Shown here: positions 34,712 through 47,700 of the stretch, piece by piece
Numbering within the stretch: position 1 is the stretch's first letter
How the letters are laid out: the number at the start of each line of letters is the position of its first letter
From: Struthio camelus
Lineage: Eukaryota > Chordata > Aves > Struthioniformes > Struthionidae
Assembly (NCBI RefSeq): GCF_040807025.1
Contig: NC_090954.1
Location: 19,782,501-19,846,500, forward strand
Length of the DNA: 64,000 bases
Reading direction: 5' to 3'
The notes under the pieces: generated by a model
What the model was told of the DNA's origin: nothing
Database searches by the model: none
What the model saw: only the letters and a program-made list of their open reading frames with translations
Position numbers and translations under genes: made by a program

Positions 34712-37700
34712 CAGGAAGGCTTTTGTGTAATGTCAATGTCCTTCATAGAGATCCCAGACCCTCAGCAAAGACGCGTGTACGAGGGCACAGTTGTGAAACC
34801 AAAGTGATTTTCAGAGTCAGGCAGAGCATCGGCATGGGGAGGGCCTGCATCCTGCCTTGCAGGGGACAGAGCTGTCGCTGGCTCGGCTGGGCAGCTCTGT
34901 CCGCTGAGCACCGAGCTGCGCGGGGACCCAGCCCCACAACGTGCCCCTTGGCAAGTCCAGGAATCCAAAAGTCAGCTCTGATTTTGGTTTTTTTCCAGTC
35001 TAGTGTGTGCTTTTTATTTTTCAGTCGCCCTGTAGAGTCGCTCCGTTGTTTACCCAAAGCTCTACTAGAAGAGAAATTTGGATGGAAATAGCATATCTTT
35101 GTTTGGATTTTTGTTTTTTTTCAGTTCCACTACATTACAAAACATGTTGCTTTTTAATAATCTGGCACTCTGCTTGTTTTTGTTGGACCCGGAGGCCCGC
35201 GAGACGATTCACCAAACTTTGAATGACATGGAATGAAAACCCTGAAGGTCGGGCCAGCCTGTGCAGGCGGCTCTGACCATTGCTGCAGACCCAAGTCCTC
35301 CCACCACGCCAGGATTTTAAGGCTTGTTCAGCCCTTACTTTTTCTGGTTTAAAAAAAAAAAAATGCCCACCTGCAGGGCCTTGCTTTAGAAATGGAAATT
35401 TTTTTTTTCCTGGAAAAAAGATAATACATCTTGGTTTTGTACTGTCTGTTCAGATTTTTCCAGAGATGTTTTGCTACTTTTAGTTGTCTTTTGCTACAGT
35501 CCACCAGCTCTAGCTCAAAAGCTGCAACAGGAGCGGCTCTGCCCTGGCCACGTGCCGTGGCAGGAGAGGAGTCGGTCACTGCTCGGCTGCCGCGTGCTCC
35601 AAGGCAGCAGCATCCCTTTCGCTCAGCCCAGACAGCGAAAGCAACGCGCCTCTGCAGCACGAAGGGCTGCTCTTCAGCTAGGACTTTGTATAAACCGAGG
35701 CAGTCACATAGGGGGAAAGCCTCTAATGCAAATTTAGACTCCCGTGATCTGATGAGGATTTGACCAGCTCAGCTCTTCCGGACGGAGCTTGTACTTTCAG
35801 CCATCTACGTTAGCACAAGTAGATCAGCATTTTACGCAAAAACACCGCGACCTGCAGTGTATGTGAGATGTCTGTGTTCGGCACCTCCAGCTATGCTGCA
35901 GCTGGAGCAGACCGAGACTCCTAAGTGTGTCTCCTCGGCAGAAAAGCAATCTGCAGTAGGCCCTCCTGGCCCGAGGAGCAATCTCTGGGAGAAGTGAGAC
36001 CTGGACATGCATCAGTCCTCCTCATCTCTGCAGTATTTTCAAGGAAGTTGCTGTCATGCTGGCACTCCTCAGCAAAAGATGCCCCTTGAGCGGTTGCACG
36101 TGGGAGGGCTGAGCTCAGGCCCTCATCCCATCTCCTCCGCAGAAAGTAAAGCTGGCACGAGGCCGCTTTGCTTTTCGATAGGAGTAGCAAGTTTCCCTAG
36201 ACAAGCCTTATCCTCGCGCAGGCACGACGTGGCATTTGTGATACCGGTGCACCACTTATTTTATTGTTTTTAAACGCTCCAAGTGTTTAGATGAATGATC
36301 TTGCCAGGATATTAGTCCTTCTGACCAAAGGCACGAGCCCGAGAGCCAAGGGGGGGCCATCCGAGGCGCTCTTGGATGCGGTCCTGTTTGTTTACAGACG
36401 ACGCACAGAGCCCTGAACGCAGCATGACTCGCGCAGCAAGAGGCAACGGCTGCGCTCCAGCTCCCAGCCCCTCTTCCAGGCTGAGGGCTGTCCCCCAGCC
36501 CCGCTCAGGCTGCGCTTGCTCGCCCCAACGCTTCCTCCCGTCTTCTCGCAGCTGCTTAACTCCCAGATGCACAAACCTTCCCACATCAAAGCCAGCACAA
36601 CATCCTCTCCCGCAGGCAACCTGCACGTCGCCTCCGCCTGGGTGGCACAGCGCATCTCTCATTTCAGCTCTCGGGTCGCAGGTGAACGTCAACGTTTGTT
36701 AGAAGTGTTAAATTTGGGAACAGTTCCAGCCAAACCACCAGCGGGCTCAGGAAGGGTTAACCTAACCCATGACTGTAGTGGTGGGAAGGCAGATAGCTGC
36801 TGTCTTCTCCAGCATCTCTACTGGGTCATTTTGAGCTTGTCCAAGCGATAGGCTTTTTGGAAGAATCAGCTGGAAGAATTAGTTGCTTCAAAAATATGGC
36901 CTCGGAAGTGTCAATGGAGGGGGGGGTATTAGTGCCTGCTGCTCAGGCCTTCCCTTGCATAGCTCGCAGAAAAATGCTGGCCCGGGTGCAGGATCTGGCG
37001 TTGGAGGTGAATCCTATCTGTCTCCCTCAGGAGACGAGTGTTTTATGCAAGATCCACGTGCAGTGGGGACAAGCAGGGAGCATTTTGCTTTATAACAGAA
37101 ATTGGTTGCTGGTTGTTTTCCTAGAGAAGGACCTCTGCAATCTATCTGTATGCTCCCTGCAACAGAAACAGTGCTTTTTCCAGTATTGCTATGTGATAGA
37201 AACCAGGTGAAACTGGAGGAAAATCCATAAAGTTTCCTCTCTGTGCCTGATCTGCTGATTTTCTGGCTGCTTTTAGGGATAGGTAGTTTTTGCTAATAAG
37301 ACTTTCCGTTATAAAGTTTCCATTGCTTTGGAAAATATTAACTTTGCTGGGTAGATCAAGCAGGCCCTGCAGTTATAGTTAGAATATCCTAAAGATTTAG
37401 TTCCCAGTAATAACAGGACTAAACCATAGCACCGCCAGAGGCTAAAACTATATTATTTGAAATGAAACTTCTCATAAATATCCAACAATAAAGTCATTTT
37501 ATATCAGCTGCTCTTATATAAACTGGACAAGGCAAACTGTCCTATCCGTCAACATCAGCGCTGCCAAGAAGAACGGCTCTGTATTCACTGTCTGCAAATT
37601 TCAGAGTTGTCTCTCTCCCTTTGGCTTCCCCAGGAAACACTGCGCTTTCGTCCTTTTAAGAACTTTGCTGGCACAGGCAACTGCTAGAGGCACCAGGGTC

Positions 37701-37865
37701 CTTTGGACTCAAACAGTGCCTCGTCTCCTCTCACTGTCTCTCCGGGGGGGAGCCAATGGACAGATACCCACAAACATGCCTGACTTTTGGTGGCCGCTGG
37801 CCAGAACTAACATTATTTTTTTTTCAGCCATCATCAAAACATTGGCCAGAGCCAACATCATCTTT

Positions 37866-37888
37866 TTTCTTTCTTTCTTTCTTTCTTC
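37866..37888. repeat. (TTTC)n microsatellite
   Basis: About five to six TTTC units. It is the reverse-complement motif of the (GAAA)n run in RANBP17 intron 1. Confidence 0.85.
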
Positions 37889-39049
37889 CTCTCCAATCTT
37901 CAGGCCCCTCTCCAAACGCTTAGGAGGTGTTCGCTGCAGGTCAGCGATGACTAGGCCAGCCTTCAAACCTACTGCTGAAGGTGTGAGTCACACCCGGGAG
38001 TCGCATCCTAGGTACACCCGGACACCTCTAGCCACTGGCACGCCTGCCATCAGCCCATCACCCCATTTCTCTCCTGCTGCTTGTAGCTGCTGGAACATGC
38101 AAGACGTGCCTTGCTGCTTCTTTTCCCTTTTGCCTGTTTTTAGAGGGTTGGTATGTTTTCCCTGAGCTGTGATGGCTTTGAAGGTCTGTAGTACCTGCTA
38201 GCGTTAGTGTGTCACTGTCAATGGAGAAAACAACTGCATTTGACACACAAATTGTTTCACCCTGCATTAAACTGGACCTTTCTGCAATGACGCAAGGCAG
38301 CATCTTTAGCAAGGGCATCTTAGCAAGAGGCAACATTTGCTCACCTGGCCTCTGCTATGGTAAAACATGCCACCTGGAAACCTTGGCGTCTCGGCAAAAC
38401 CCTGTTTCTGTTATCCCTGTCTACAATTAAGGCAAAAGGCAGGAGACCCTTCATGCCCCCCTCCCTTACAAGGAGGAGGGCTGGAGGCACCTCTCACCTC
38501 TTAAAAGAACGGCTTCAGGGAAACACTTGACTCCCTAGTGCTAACTATCCAAATGTTTTCAGTATCACTTTCCTGTTTATCCTGTTAGATAAAAGGCTAA
38601 CGTGTTTCCAGTAAAACTATAAAGCTTTCAGAAATTTGGTTTTCTTAAAGTATAGCACAGAAGTGAAGCAGATGTGGAAAGAACCCTTGAGCTATCTGGC
38701 CCCTTGGAAGCCAAGGTTAGCTAGTGAAAAAGGGACTTACAGGTTCGTTAGTGTGAAATGGAATCGGTAAGCCTCCATAAATCGAACCCAACCATTCAGG
38801 GCTAGAACAGTGCTAGCAGCCCCTTCTCTTGTCTTTCCACATTAAAATTCGAACATCTACAGTCACCACTGACAATGCTGAGGTGTGAAAGAGCAAAAAT
38901 CTACAGTCAGCTGCTGCTAGAAATAGGTCTCAGCTGAGTCACCAAAAGCCTAGCTGAAGCCATACAAGGTAACAGTCAGCTTTCAGGTGACAGACAGCCA
39001 TTATTGCTTTTTTTCCCCTGCATGTTAGATGTAAAAGCTTAAAAAGAAA

Positions 39050-39370
39050 AAAAAAGCCAAATAATGATTCTTCATTTTAAGCTTATGAAGAAAACAATTT
39101 AAATACATATGTTATATGATTAAAATATGTAAAATTTATAATTTAATTATACAATTACAGAGCCTTATGATCTAATAGCCCCACTGTATTTTGCACATAA
39201 GTGAACAATTGCTTTCCTAAAGCACGCAGTAGAACTCATTTACTTGATGCTGGAGAATAAGTTAATTACGGATCTCCTGCCTTTGATTAATGGATTTAAT
39301 AATCACGTTACAGTAGAATTAACTTATACTTCATGTGCTTACAGCACTAGTGATGAGAGTCATGAAAGCT
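39050..39370. promoter_or_regulatory. Candidate AT-rich enhancer-like element
   Basis: A non-repetitive AT-rich block with clustered homeodomain-type cores (AAGTTAATTACGG near 39259, GATTAATGGATTTAATAATC near 39285, GTAGAATTAACTT near 39312) and a CCTTTGAT TCF/LEF-like motif near 39281. It has no coding signature. It is flagged by texture only. Confidence 0.3.
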
Positions 39371-42300
39371 ATGTGTCATTATATAGGAGTGGCACCAAAA
39401 AAGGACACTTGGAGAGATCCCAGGACTGCCTGTGCCTGCGTGGCTGCGGGTCAGCAGTTCTGCTGGGAACCCGCAAATGGCATCCTAGCACTGTTGCCGC
39501 ATCTGTCGTTAATCTCCACCATTTGCTGCCATCCACTCGCTTCTACAAAACAAATTATCCTTTTCAGGTGGCCACATGCTTTCTGCTTTAAGGACTAAGT
39601 TCCAGGAAAGTGGTAAAGAGACATGAGAAACCATTTCTCCAATACGATTTTGCTACCATAAGCAAAGGCTACATCCACTTTGAAGCCAGATTCTGCACTG
39701 CGTTACATCAGTAACGTCAGCGGAGAGAGAGACCCATATAAAACCAGCAGGGCACAGTCTCAGGCACTGCGCATCCCCAGCAGGACCTGCCAAACCCTTG
39801 TAAGGTGCAAGGCGGGTGACTCGCAACAGCCTTTTAACAAAAAAGCGTGTCTCATTTTCTGGGTGCTGCTCTGAGACACCTCTGTCGCGTTTGCACAAGT
39901 AGCCACTGCAGCCAGCGAAATACGGAAGGTTCTCTGAACATCTCAAATGAAGTTCAATGCCAGATGCCACGGAGAAAAAAATATCCTACGGGGTTGGCAC
40001 AGTAGCACATAATGCATTATACAGCATATACCCAACAGCAACAGCCACCTGCAGTCTGCCATTACCCAGTGTAACAGACTAAACATTGATGGAAACGAGT
40101 GGAGTCAGCTGAGATGTAGTGTCTCCAAACGAACCTCAAGAACAGGTAGTAAATACAACCTAAACAACAGAGCATTACAGTTTTCAAACTCCACTTTGCC
40201 TGTTCAACCAGGGGAACCAGTGAGGGACAGAGAAGGTAGAACAGAAAGTTCAAAACTTTTTGCGCTTTGCCTTTACTCTTTGCAGGGGCTCCTGGCATGT
40301 CTGTATAAGAACTGGCCTATGAGCCTGAAACCTATCTGCTGAGCGCTTACAGAGGTCAGGAGCCAGACTCAGAGACCTTTATGTAAGTAAAACTCCCGCT
40401 GATGCAAATAAAAACAGAATAAAGATGTTAGGAATAAGCCCACAGTCTTAGTCACCTGAACAGCGTTTTGCCTGAAAGAACGGCATCTCAGGCATCACTA
40501 GCAACAGGATTTCAAATTGCATCAGCCACGTACCTCTTATTACCATGCAACGTAGAATAATGCAATACAACTCAGCAGCTTAGCATAACACCGGGCCATG
40601 AGAAGAAGGCAGGAAATGAATAGGAATACAATTTCCTAAACTATTCACTTAAAGAAATTATTTTGCAAGATTTTGCCGATGTCCTGGTGGAAGAAAGAGT
40701 CTGAGTGAACTGGAAGAGCAGGGCAGTTTTGCTGTTTTCACTCGCTGCCCGTTGCCTGACTCACATACTGCCCCTTGTACAGAAACCTGGCAGAACTCCT
40801 CGTTCTGCTCGTGCCACATGGAAACAGCCTGAAAAAGTGAGATAAAGTGAGCTCCATGTCCTGTGCTACTCCCACCTGCTGAGACCGCAGAGATACTAAT
40901 GCTCTTCAGCTTGCCGGTTAAAGAAATTACTCACTGAGCTGTTCTTATTTTGTAGCTGATGGTAGAAGAATCCCCACTTGCACTGCAGCTGCCTACCTCC
41001 AGGGACATCCAGCTCATGGTGGTGCAAGCGCATATGAGTTTTGGGTCTCCTGAGGACAGCATGGCAACGCATGAGTGCACTGTCCTGCTTGCTGGGCTCC
41101 TGCTGCCCATCAGCAGCACCTGTGCAAGCTCAGGGCCTGATCCTGGCAGCATGAGCACCACTCAAGAGCGTTGTCTGAGGGGAGCAGCTTCTGGAGTTTC
41201 AGCTGAGGGGCTCATTTGACCTGGCTTTTAGTTTTCCTGGCAACGTGTTGGGGGATGATGTCTGAAAAAGAGTTGGTGTGTTTTGCTGCTCGTTTTGCTG
41301 CTCCAACAGCAACGCTAATCCACTGCTAGGGGCTATTGCTTGTGTTTCATTCCGGGGCCAGGCTACTAGGTCAGTTACAGAGAAATCTAGGTAGTTTGGG
41401 ACTCGTGATGAAAATCAATGCTTTTTTTCAGCCATACCCACAAAGCAAGCTCCAGAGATTAGAGGCACACTGAAATAATGCATATTTTATTACTGAACCA
41501 GATAGGACTGTGCCTTCATACATTACGCTTCACAGACCAAATGCAACACTCATTCCTTGTGCTTGCTCCCTCCCTTTCCCAGCCCTTACTACAAACCTCT
41601 GAACGCATCTGCCCTGTGTTTGCATTGCTCCATGTTGCTCCTCACCCCCTGCCAGCTTGTCACAGGTGAGGTCGAGAACCTCTGGACAAAACAACATTCA
41701 GCTGTAGACGGTCATGGGGCACCTGGTCAAATGAGACCACAGGCTTGCCCACTTTTTAATTTACAGGTTAAGCCCGTCAAGAGCTCAGATTGTATCAGTC
41801 AGATCAATGCAAAAAATGCTTACCACAATATTTATGACAAGTTTCCTCAGTGCCAGCAATGAAGTCTTAGTTGATGTTGTTTTACCACGGACTTTTTGGT
41901 GCCGACCACTATATGACAGGGACAGGACACACGACCCTGTATATTTATGTTTTCCAGTTCTCAAATCACATGTTGCCTGGAAGGAGGCATGCAAAGTTCA
42001 GTCTTACCCTGGGCAGTGCTGGCCTTCAGTCCTTGCCTGCCTAGGCGCCACTTTGCATATGTGGGGTCACTGCTACAAACACATGCAGTTTGTATGTCGC
42101 ATAAGGCTCAGCAAATCCTTGTCCTTTAAATATTCATCCCCTACAGCTGTAGGCACAAATAATAAAATAGACAGTGATGACTAGACCCTATAATGCAAAA
42201 CTAAAATATCCAATTAGAATTTGATGAGGAAGTGTGAAATAAAATACATTAAGCAGAATAAGAAGGTAGGACATGAAATCAATTTCCCATTAAATTCATT

Positions 42301-43295
42301 GGTTACTTTTTTTCTGACTCGCAATGTTAAAAGCATCGATTACACACATAATTTACTCCTCTACATCTGATTCTGTGTTCAAAGCCGGACAATGGTACAG
42401 AAGATGAATGTGCCCAGCCATCACGTAAGCAGTAAGAAGGGCCCTGTGGGTTTCTCCTGGGAGGTTTGAAGAAGGGCTCCACCAAGGCAGGCAAGAGGGA
42501 TGTTGCACCACACGCAGTGGTTGGGAGAGGGAAGCGATCTCAGAACAATCTCCTACTCCTATGGAGGCGTGAGGTAAGCTCAGGTGATGCAGAAGGTATG
42601 AAGCTGGAGCCAGGAAAAAGGCAACAGATATGTTTGAAAAGGAAAGTAAATATACGTTCCCCATAAGCTATGCCCTAACAGACAGGACCAGAGGAGGTAA
42701 GGCTGGTACAATAAAATGCCTCCTTACCTGTGCTTAAGTAAGCAGCTAAGCGAAACAGGTTTAAAAAAAAAGGTAGGAAAAAGTCACTTGTGTATGATTT
42801 TGGGACAATTACATACAAGAATGATTCCTCTTTTATTTCATTTGTCTTTTTAACAATGTCTTAGCCTTATAGTTGTAAATTAATTTTTTAAACCTTTACC
42901 TTGAAAGGTAAAAGTATTAGTCTCAGTATGCACAAAGAGCGATTTTAAGCTAACTAACACACAAAGATGTTTCATTTGTAGGGAGTGGCGATCCTTGACC
43001 CTTGATACTGAGTGATGCCTGCAGGGTAAATGAACCCAGTATGCTTCACCTCTGCCTCCAATAGACAGTGAGATGCATCTCCATTGAGCTGCAGTGGTAA
43101 CACAGTAGATGAGACATCTTCCACTTTGCACTGTGAGGGAGGGAAGCTTTCTATGAGGTAGGAATAGCAAGGAGCATGCCTAATTCCTCAGCTCTACAAA
43201 GCAAAGTATAACACAGGGCCAGCAATGACTCTGCAAGCCCATCTCCCTAAATCAGTGGAAGTTCATGTACAGAAAAGGAGAGAGTAAATCACAAT

Positions 43296-43331
43296 CACCT
43301 CCTTCATCTTTCTCACCTCCTTCATCTTTCT
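43296..43331. repeat. Perfect 18-bp tandem duplication
   Basis: CACCTCCTTCATCTTTCT occurs twice back to back. It is a short pyrimidine-rich tandem repeat with no coding context. Confidence 0.9.
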
Positions 43332-44271
43332 TCATAATTCCCAGAGTAAGTACATCTTGGGAAACAGAAGCAGAAAAGCATTCTGGAGAGATGAGTGACA
43401 CATCTAACTGCAGCACAGCCTGCTTCTGGCGTGCTCTGAAGATGCTGCGGCAGCTCGCTTGGGTTGGCCCACGCTCTGAACTGCTCGCACTTTGTTTTGA
43501 GAGCCAAACATGTGGACTGCATTATTTTAGGTTGCAAACCAGGGACACCCATATACACAGAAAAGAAGCTAACTGGAGCGAGAACAATGGGTTCTTTAGT
43601 GGGTCTAAGCACCCGTCAGCTTAAATTCAAGAGTTCAAAGCCAATTCCAGCTGTCCTGGATTGTCCCTCGCTTGTAAAGAGCCTATAAGCAAACTGTTAA
43701 TTTAGAAACACCTAGCTGAGATCATTAATGGATGAAATCTGGTGTTAAACCTTGCTCCACTCTCCAGAGCAGTGCTTCAGCCCTAGGGCATCTCCTGATA
43801 CCTGGGGTGCTACTATCTACCCACATTTGTCTTTTTGTGACCTTCTCTTTTAATCGATGAGCAAAAAAACCCAGAGGAATACGTCACTTCACTTCTTCAT
43901 TTTCTCCTGATTTACTCTGTTCCCCTTTCTGTAATAGCTACAACATGAAGTAGTTTTGATAGAGTAATGCTTTGCAAATTTGGCTCAAGGAGACACTGAG
44001 CAAACAGCTTTTCAGCAAGCTTCAGCTCAGCTGTCAGAAGGGGCAGTTTGGTCTCCGGGCAAGTAATACTCACATTCCAACTTGCATTAGAGGAAAGCTG
44101 GTGGGTCTGTATGCCTTTTTATTATCAGTTCCAGATTAGGAATCTGATGCTAATTTCTTCTTAAAGCCTGTGTTTGCAGTAGAATTGGTATTCGAAAACA
44201 AAAAAGGATTGTGACGTTTTTCTCTCTCTCACTCGCTTGCCTTTTTTTTTTCCCCCTGGCTTTACTCCAAG

Positions 44272-44760
44272 GACCTTTCCTGCTTGTTTGTTGCATTCTC
44301 AAGATGAAGCCCCCGGTGGTTATAGCGGTGCTGGTAGTACTGGTGCAGGTTTCTCAGAGTTTCCCTGCCTTGTACCACAGAGGTTGGTGGAGACTGCTAA
44401 GGGAAGGAGATAGTTGTGGAAAATGTGATTTGGCACTTTGCTCTGAGCCTACACACTGTCCAGCGGGGACTGTACTGGATCGCTGTGGCTGCTGTCCTGA
44501 ATGTGGAAACGTGGAAGGTCAGATCTGCGACTTGGACCAGGGTAATCATTTTTACGGGCAGTGCGGAGACAACCTGGAGTGCAGGTTGGATGCTGATGAA
44601 GCAAGGTTTGGGGAGGTGCCTGAACCCCAGTGCGTGTGCAAGTCTCAAGAGAGCGTCTGCGGACCTGAAGGGAAAACCTATGAGAACATCTGTCAATTCA
44701 ACAAGGCTTATGCCACCAGAGGAAATATCAGCGTGAAACATAAAGGACCATGTGAATCAG
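44272..44760 (+). CDS. KAZALD-like exon with start codon: signal peptide, IGFBP and Kazal domains
   Basis: A strong acceptor-like tract (poly-T, CCCCCTGGC, ending CTCCAAG at 44271) precedes 32 nt of likely 5' UTR and the ATG at 44304 (A at -3). This implies an upstream untranslated exon, as I recall for KAZALD1. An in-frame upstream ATG at 44211 would run through the acceptor tract and spoil the signal peptide, so it was rejected. The donor is GTAACA at 44761. Sequon N141-I-S. Confidence 0.9.
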
Positions 44761-47700
44761 GTAACACATACTGAGATGCTTTCAAACTAAAGAAAGAGCT
44801 AAATCTGATTTTCAGGTGTGTTACTAAGTTCTTTGGTTCAACAAACTAATACTGCATTTTTGTTATAATTTCATTATTTCACTACAATATTACTTTGTGC
44901 TTAAACATGCAGTTCAGCAGTTGATGCTTAATCTTGTATGTTATAAACCTCTATATTAGCCTAGTGGATTTTACATCATGTGGCCACTAATAAGCCACAG
45001 CCCTACAGACTAGCTCTGCTCTCAATAAGCAGAGTGTGTAACTGTTTTTACAAAAATTTTATGTGTATTTGGGACTAGATGGGATAGTTAAATGATGAGG
45101 TGAGGGAGGACTGGACAAATAACTATTATTATATGAAGACTGACCTGATATTAATGGGGTGACAGCAAGACAGACCTCGCACACATATGTCTACCTGTGT
45201 GTATATAGCGTAATCGGTGAAGCAGAGGAACGAGACTAAGATAGGGCTTAATTAAACAGGTCTGTTCTTGTTACCAAAAAAAAGAAAAAAATCAGAATAA
45301 TCAAATTTAGCAATCTTTACAAAATCCAAGTACCCATGGTTTGGAAATCCAAATATTAGGGCAAAATCAAACCAAAAGGTTTTCCCTAAAGACATTTACA
45401 ATCATGCTGAATACATGAACAGCAGTCTGAGAAGAAGACTGTTAGTGGAAGGATTCTTAGCCAGCTCGCACACGAGAATCTGTCTCCCGCTCGTAGGCTG
45501 TACCCATTCTTTGCAATGACTATAAGTCGTTACTCCTGGACACGTTTCATGAACACCTACGTCACATGAATATAAAATGAAAAGGTAAAAGTGAACAGAG
45601 CTCTTTTCTGCATAAGACTTTTTTTTTAAGTTAATGAAGTATTTTCTCAAATTAAATTAGTAGATGATGTCTTTTGAGTCACAAATGGGTCACAGTTCTG
45701 GGAAAACTGCATCCAGAAGTGCATCTCTGGCAAAGGTCCCTCTATGAGAGTAGCTTGGGTACCTTTTACCCACTCCTTGCTGGCAGTCTATTGCCTCCAA
45801 TTTAGACTGTTTGCAGTGTTTTTATATTGAATGAATGCTGGATATTGAGTACTTAAAAGGAGAAGTGATGAACAGCTAGTACCAGACTTCTTTCTGCTTT
45901 CTCTAGTTGCAAGAGACACATCCATTAAAGAATCCCTTATTTGCCATTACAGCATTAAACTGGGAAGCGAGGCTCGTCAGTAAAGAGACATTCAGAAAAC
46001 TCAATGCAAATCAGCTAACAGTGTGATTGAAAGCCTGTTAGGTCCTGCGGAGATGCTCTTATTTGGGATTAAAAGAGCCTTAATTCTTGCAGCACAACCC
46101 TTCCAGGAAGATTTCAGTTTGAAGTGCCACTCAAATGACAACTGATCTTAACTTTGCAGTAGAGGCAGCTGTTGAGGCATACAGGCTCAAAGCAATGGTT
46201 AACTCTGAATAATTTAACAGACCTGGCCATGTACAAAAAGCTTTAATTTGGAAGTGCTAGCATTTTTAACCGGTGATGTTGTCAGCCACCTGGAGCTGTG
46301 CAGCCCCCTCTGAGGTGCTTAATACGACTCAGCAAGCAGTAAGGACAAGCTGAACTGCTCTGCGTGCAGCCATCATCGCCAGGACTTCCCCTGTCTCCAC
46401 CGAAAGGCCAGATCGTCCTTCCAGGAACATGCAGAAATTTCCTAGAATAGCTCAGCCTGAACTGCATAGGAGCCTGGGGAAAAAGTTCATAGACTTCTCA
46501 CTGCTGCACAGAGTTTAGGCAAAATGGTGACTCTTGCAGAGAAAAGTGCCCAGCTGGTGTATGGACCTGGCAGAGCAATTGCGGGTGCTCACCTTCCCAG
46601 CATGGGGGGAATGGAAGGGCTCCTCTGCTCACCTCTTCCCAGCTGGGGGTTGACCAGGCTGGTTTTGTAGATTGTTTTGGAGCCTGTCAGTCAAGGCAGC
46701 GGGCAGCAGCAGGGCATGGAGGTGCTACCACGGTGGCACCCTGCCTCCGTCCCCCTTAGGGGGGTCTAGCAGAAAGTCCCTTCTTCGCCACGGCAGGTAT
46801 TTGAAGCAGCGCAGTGGGCATGTGAAAGGGCACAGTGACTCGCACTGATTTTACAGGGCTGCAGCTGATGACAAAAGGCAACAGGGAGCCAGGCTGCACG
46901 AGGAGCAACCTAGCTGTGGCACTGCCTTTGCGCTGGCTCCGATTTGCATGAGAAACAAACACTGAACACTGTGGGGTTTTGGTACCGTTCTATAAATATA
47001 ACCTTCGCTCAACTCCAAGTACTTTGTTTTGTTATTTCCCCTTCAAAGCATCTGCTGTGTCCTATTGATGCCAAATGGATTAATTGTATACAGCAACCAA
47101 TGCATAAATAAATAACAATAAACCCCTTTCATCAGAAGAGTATAGCCTTTTATCTTTTGTCTATCAGCAGAAAAAGAAAAAGCAAGGGGGGGGAAAAAAA
47201 AGGCCAAGCTCCCTAAAGTAACAGTGTGAAAAAAGCCCTTGTTTTCCTCAAAGACTAGTTTTGATCAGTTTCTCTAATAATTTACCAAGGTTACTAAGTA
47301 CGTTGATTATATACAGATTCTCCACACTTAATCCATCCCCAGTCAAATCTCTCTTGCTGATGATTTAGCAAAGCAACAGAACAATCTAGCAGTGATTTTC
47401 TGTATAAGTAGTTGTGCCACATAATAGTTTATTGTAAATGTAAATTTTGGAGTAAAAACCAGACTAACCCACCAAATTTTCTGCCATTTTCATCAAGTCA
47501 GACCTGGAATAGAATGAATCTCAGTTAAGGAGAAAAAAATTTTTGGATATTATCTAATTCTTTACTCTGGAGAGATATTGGGTGACAGTCCATTAGAAGT
47601 GAAGTAACATTTTCATTCTGTCTAGCTTCTGGTTTACGTATGTCCTCTGTAACATAGGAGGGTAACTCATGGCTGGAACTGTAAGAAGCAAGGCGCAACT

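Larger units (their letters stand above)
29098..44271. other. Intergenic DNA between GABRP and KAZALD-like gene
   Basis: The first 1-2 kb is probably GABRP 3' UTR. The remainder (about 13 kb) shows no recognisable exon on either strand. Moderately GC-rich patches occur near 32.6-33.3, 34.8-35.7 and 36.3-36.7 kb. Simple repeats include poly-T at 34693-34711 and (TTTC)n near 37866-37888. An AT-rich element near 39.05-39.37 kb is listed separately. Open frames near 40.96-41.22 and 41.8-42.2 kb lack family signatures and splice context. Confidence 0.6.

Noticed and set aside
40959-41219. 86-residue frame (and an opposite-strand frame) in the intergenic interval
   Set aside because: No family signature, no convincing splice sites, and coding-like appearance on both strands at once.
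44211-44303. Upstream in-frame ATG extending the KAZALD-like protein by 31 residues
   Set aside because: The extension crosses the splice-acceptor tract and would bury the signal peptide. The ATG at 44304 gives a clean secretion signal.
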